Of a stretch of 64,000 nucleotides of DNA, positions 62,135 to 64,000 are shown piece after piece. Below the pieces are notes generated by a model. That model was not told the origin of the DNA and searched no databases. It saw only the letters and a list, made by a program, of their open reading frames with translations. Source of the DNA: Fodinibius salicampi. GTDB taxonomy: Bacteria > Bacteroidota > Rhodothermia > Balneolales > Balneolaceae. The translations under genes were made by a program, and so were the position numbers. Where the stretch lies: contig NZ_BAABRS010000004.1 of assembly GCF_039545095.1 (NCBI RefSeq), forward strand, positions 310,001-374,000, read 5' to 3'. Each line of letters opens with the position of its first letter. Position 1 is the first letter of the stretch.

Positions 62135-63331
62135 TTAGTTTATTTCCTGTGGCTTTCCAGCCCCAAGACCTGCAAAAAGTTTTGCTATAGCTACTATAAA
62201 GAGAAAGACAAGCGGAACTACCCAGGCTTCCGTTATATCATGAAGTGCACCAAAAAGGGTTGGTCCAATTGCTGCTAAAAGGTATCCGATCGATTGTGCC
62301 ATGCCAGAAAGAGCCGTGGCCGCTTCGGTATCGTGGGAACGCAGAACAATAAAAAGCAGCGACAAGCCAAAGCTCCCTCCGAGTGAAAAGCCAATAAGGG
62401 AAACCCAAAGTCCGACTAAAAACGGATCCGGAAATAAAAGTCCCATGAGACTTATAGCCTCCATACCTAATAAAATCCAAACGAGGCCTCGTTGATCGTT
62501 AGTTTTGTCGGCCCATAATGGTATGAAAATGGTTCCTACCACGCCCATCCCCTGCGAAAGCGATAACATCCATCCGGCGGAAGTTGCTGTAAGCCCTCTA
62601 TCCTGAAGAATTTCTGGCAGCCATGCTAAAATTACATAGAATGCCAGTGACTGGAGCCCCATAAAAAGGGCCACTTGCCAGGCAGTTAAAGAATTCCCAA
62701 GTTCTTTTAAAGAGGTCAGGAAGGTTTTCTTGTTTCTGGGAAGCGTGAGATCTTTTAATTGGGGAAGCCAGAAGATAAAAGCGAGGGCAGCAACAAAACC
62801 CCAGGCTCCGAGTGACCAATGCCAGCCCCAATTCAGGTCGAAAGCCAGGGGAACACTAATACCCGCGGCAATGGCGGCACCAAGCCCTAAAATACTTGAA
62901 TATACGCTGGTCATAATTCCTGTGTGATTAGGAAAATCGCGCTTAACTATACTGGGCAGTAGTACATTTCCAAATGCAATGGCAATACCCGCCAGAAGGG
63001 TGCCCCCGAAAAGGGCAAAGTTGGTTGGGATTACGCGAAGAAAAAGCCCCCCGGTTAGTATTCCCATTGCTAGCGCCATTGTGCCTTCAATACCCAGCCG
63101 GCGGGTAAATAAAGGGGTAAGGGTGGAGATTACGCCAAAAGCAAGCAGAGGCAGTGTTGTCAACAAGCCAAGCATCGTATTGGAAAGTCCGGTAGTATTC
63201 CGGATCGTCCCAATAAGAGGTCCTACCCCTGCAAGAGCTGGTCGTAAGTTAAGAGCAATAAGTACAATTCCACTGATAAGGAGAATATTCTGTAAAGTAG
63301 AATTTTGCTCGTAGGGAGAAGAGGCTGCCAT
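62135..63331 (-). CDS. MFS transporter, CynX/NimT family
   Basis: The 398-residue twelve-helix major facilitator protein opens with ALNLRPALAGVGPLIGTIRNTTGLS, the family hallmark of CynX-like cyanate/2-nitroimidazole transporters. TFLTSL separates the two halves. The substrate is unknown; no cyanase (cynS) or nitroimidazole gene is nearby. It is convergent with the helicase. Confidence 0.9.
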   Translation of the reverse strand: MAASSPYEQNSTLQNILLISGIVLIALNLRPALAGVGPLIGTIRNTTGLSNTMLGLLTTLPLLAFGVISTLTPLFTRRLGIEGTMALAMGILTGGLFLRVIPTNFALFGGTLLAGIAIAFGNVLLPSIVKRDFPNHTGIMTSVYSSILGLGAAIAAGISVPLAFDLNWGWHWSLGAWGFVAALAFIFWLPQLKDLTLPRNKKTFLTSLKELGNSLTAWQVALFMGLQSLAFYVILAWLPEILQDRGLTATSAGWMLSLSQGMGVVGTIFIPLWADKTNDQRGLVWILLGMEAISLMGLLFPDPFLVGLWVSLIGFSLGGSFGLSLLFIVLRSHDTEAATALSGMAQSIGYLLAAIGPTLFGALHDITEAWVVPLVFLFIVAIAKLFAGLGAGKPQEIN

Positions 63332-63587
63332 TCGTTAAGTTAAGATCAAGAAATGTTGTCAATATGATGAAGCGAGCCCAAGATACAAAAATGGATACTT
63401 GATTCCTGACCTGATCCCTTATAAAAAATCTATGACACAGATAGAAGAGACAAATGAGAGCGTAAGATCTTTCTGTTGGTTTTTGATCGAAAAAATGGGG
63501 ATACTTTTTTTACAGATACAAAGGAATTAAAGTTATTACAAACGATTAAGTAATACCCGGCATAAATTTAGGTATTGGAATGAGATT

Positions 63588-64000
63588 ATGAGTATTGTAT
63601 ATGTGGATATGGATAATGTACTGGTAGATTTTCCGTGGGGAATTGATCAATTATCGGAAGAGCTCAGGCAGAAATATGAAGGCGATTTTGATGAGGTCCC
63701 AGACTTTTTCAGAGATTTGCCACCAGTGGATGGGGCAATTGAGGGATTTCGTACCCTTCAGGAACATTTCGATACCTATATACTTTCAACGGCACCCTGG
63801 AATAATCCCTCCGCATGGACAGACAAGCATTTATGGGTAAAAAAACATCTGCCCAAAACCGGACACAAACGGCTTATATTGAGTCATCACAAAAATTTAA
63901 ATTACGGCGATTACCTCATCGATGACAGAAAAGCCAATGGTGTAGTAAATTTCAGGGGCGAGCATATCCATTTTGAAAGCCCTGAATTTCCCGACTGGGA
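63588..64000 (+). CDS. 5'(3')-deoxyribonucleotidase-like HAD protein, cut by the window end
   Basis: The frame from ATG 63588 is open to the end (137 codons). It begins SIVYVDMDNVLVDFP, the DxDxV nucleophile motif of NT5C-type deoxyribonucleotidases. TYILSTAPWNNPSAWTDK (motif II) follows, then YLIDDRKANG (motif III). It would dephosphorylate nucleoside monophosphates in the cytosol. The last residues are missing but the catalytic set is already complete. Confidence 0.88.
   Translation, partial: MSIVYVDMDNVLVDFPWGIDQLSEELRQKYEGDFDEVPDFFRDLPPVDGAIEGFRTLQEHFDTYILSTAPWNNPSAWTDKHLWVKKHLPKTGHKRLILSHHKNLNYGDYLIDDRKANGVVNFRGEHIHFESPEFPDW

Noticed and set aside
1-64000. tRNA, rRNA, CRISPR array or transposase gene
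   Set aside because: No T-loop consensus with cloverleaf arms, no rRNA-like stretch, no regularly spaced 25-40-base repeats and no transposase motifs were found on reading both strands.

Overview
The window looks like the chromosome of a Bacteroidota-type bacterium, most plausibly of the Balneolota/Rhodothermota side (inference). The supporting signs are a serine-palmitoyltransferase locus, a fused E1 alpha/beta keto-acid dehydrogenase, a Bacteroidota-style HU-like protein, many Sec or lipobox secreted beta-propeller proteins, few clear Shine-Dalgarno sites, and several -7 boxes of the TAnnTTTG type. Base composition is moderate and slightly AT-rich. I see no rRNA or tRNA genes, CRISPR array, transposase or phage gene. 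The window cuts a secreted protein at the left edge and a 5'-nucleotidase-like gene at the right edge.

Layout. 1-6.5 kb: an SDR reductase, two GT4 glycosyltransferases, serine palmitoyltransferase and a GNAT-fold protein, read together as a probable sphingolipid (ceramide/glycolipid) locus. 6.6-10.7 kb: fumarase and the fused E1. 10.9-15.7 kb: a GntR/UTRA regulator followed by glpK, glpD and glpF, with a palindromic operator just before glpK. 15.7-19.7 kb: an FG-GAP lipoprotein, divergent ctaB/ctaA for haem O/A, and a stand-alone hisA. 19.8-23.7 kb: a secreted phosphoesterase and a patatin-barrel fusion. 23.7-30.1 kb: a TetR-controlled envelope transport operon (LolA-like protein, two FtsX-type permeases, a LolD-like ATPase, an outer-membrane barrel), split by a four-helix-bundle gene flanked by inverted heptad repeats. 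30.3-35.9 kb: an HU-like gene and hisGDCBH, preceded by a histidine-rich leader peptide and attenuator. 36-46 kb: an SMP-30-like lipoprotein, a thiamine-binding-like protein, lepA, lepB, rlmN, a MscS channel and a DPP-IV peptidase. 46-51 kb: a ZIP-like transporter lacking its metal-site segment, a phosphohexomutase, lgt and cysS. 51.8-64 kb: a trypsin-like protease without a signal peptide, an AsmA-like protein, pcm, a DUF368 protein, a tandem Usp protein, a fatty-acid-hydroxylase-type membrane enzyme, a DEAD-box helicase, a CynX-type MFS transporter and the partial nucleotidase.

How the genes work together. Glycerol is imported by GlpF, phosphorylated by GlpK and oxidised by GlpD. Fumarase and E1 belong to central carbon oxidation feeding a haem-A oxidase served by CtaA/CtaB. 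The his operon appears to sense charged His-tRNA through its leader. Envelope lipid functions recur: sphingolipid enzymes, Lgt, LepB, AsmA, the lipoprotein-type ABC operon and a possible lipid hydroxylase.

The most noteworthy items are the his leader, the heptad-flanked four-helix-bundle cassette, the sphingolipid locus, the HisB with a vestigial phosphatase domain, the internally deleted ZIP transporter, and the non-secreted trypsin-like protease.
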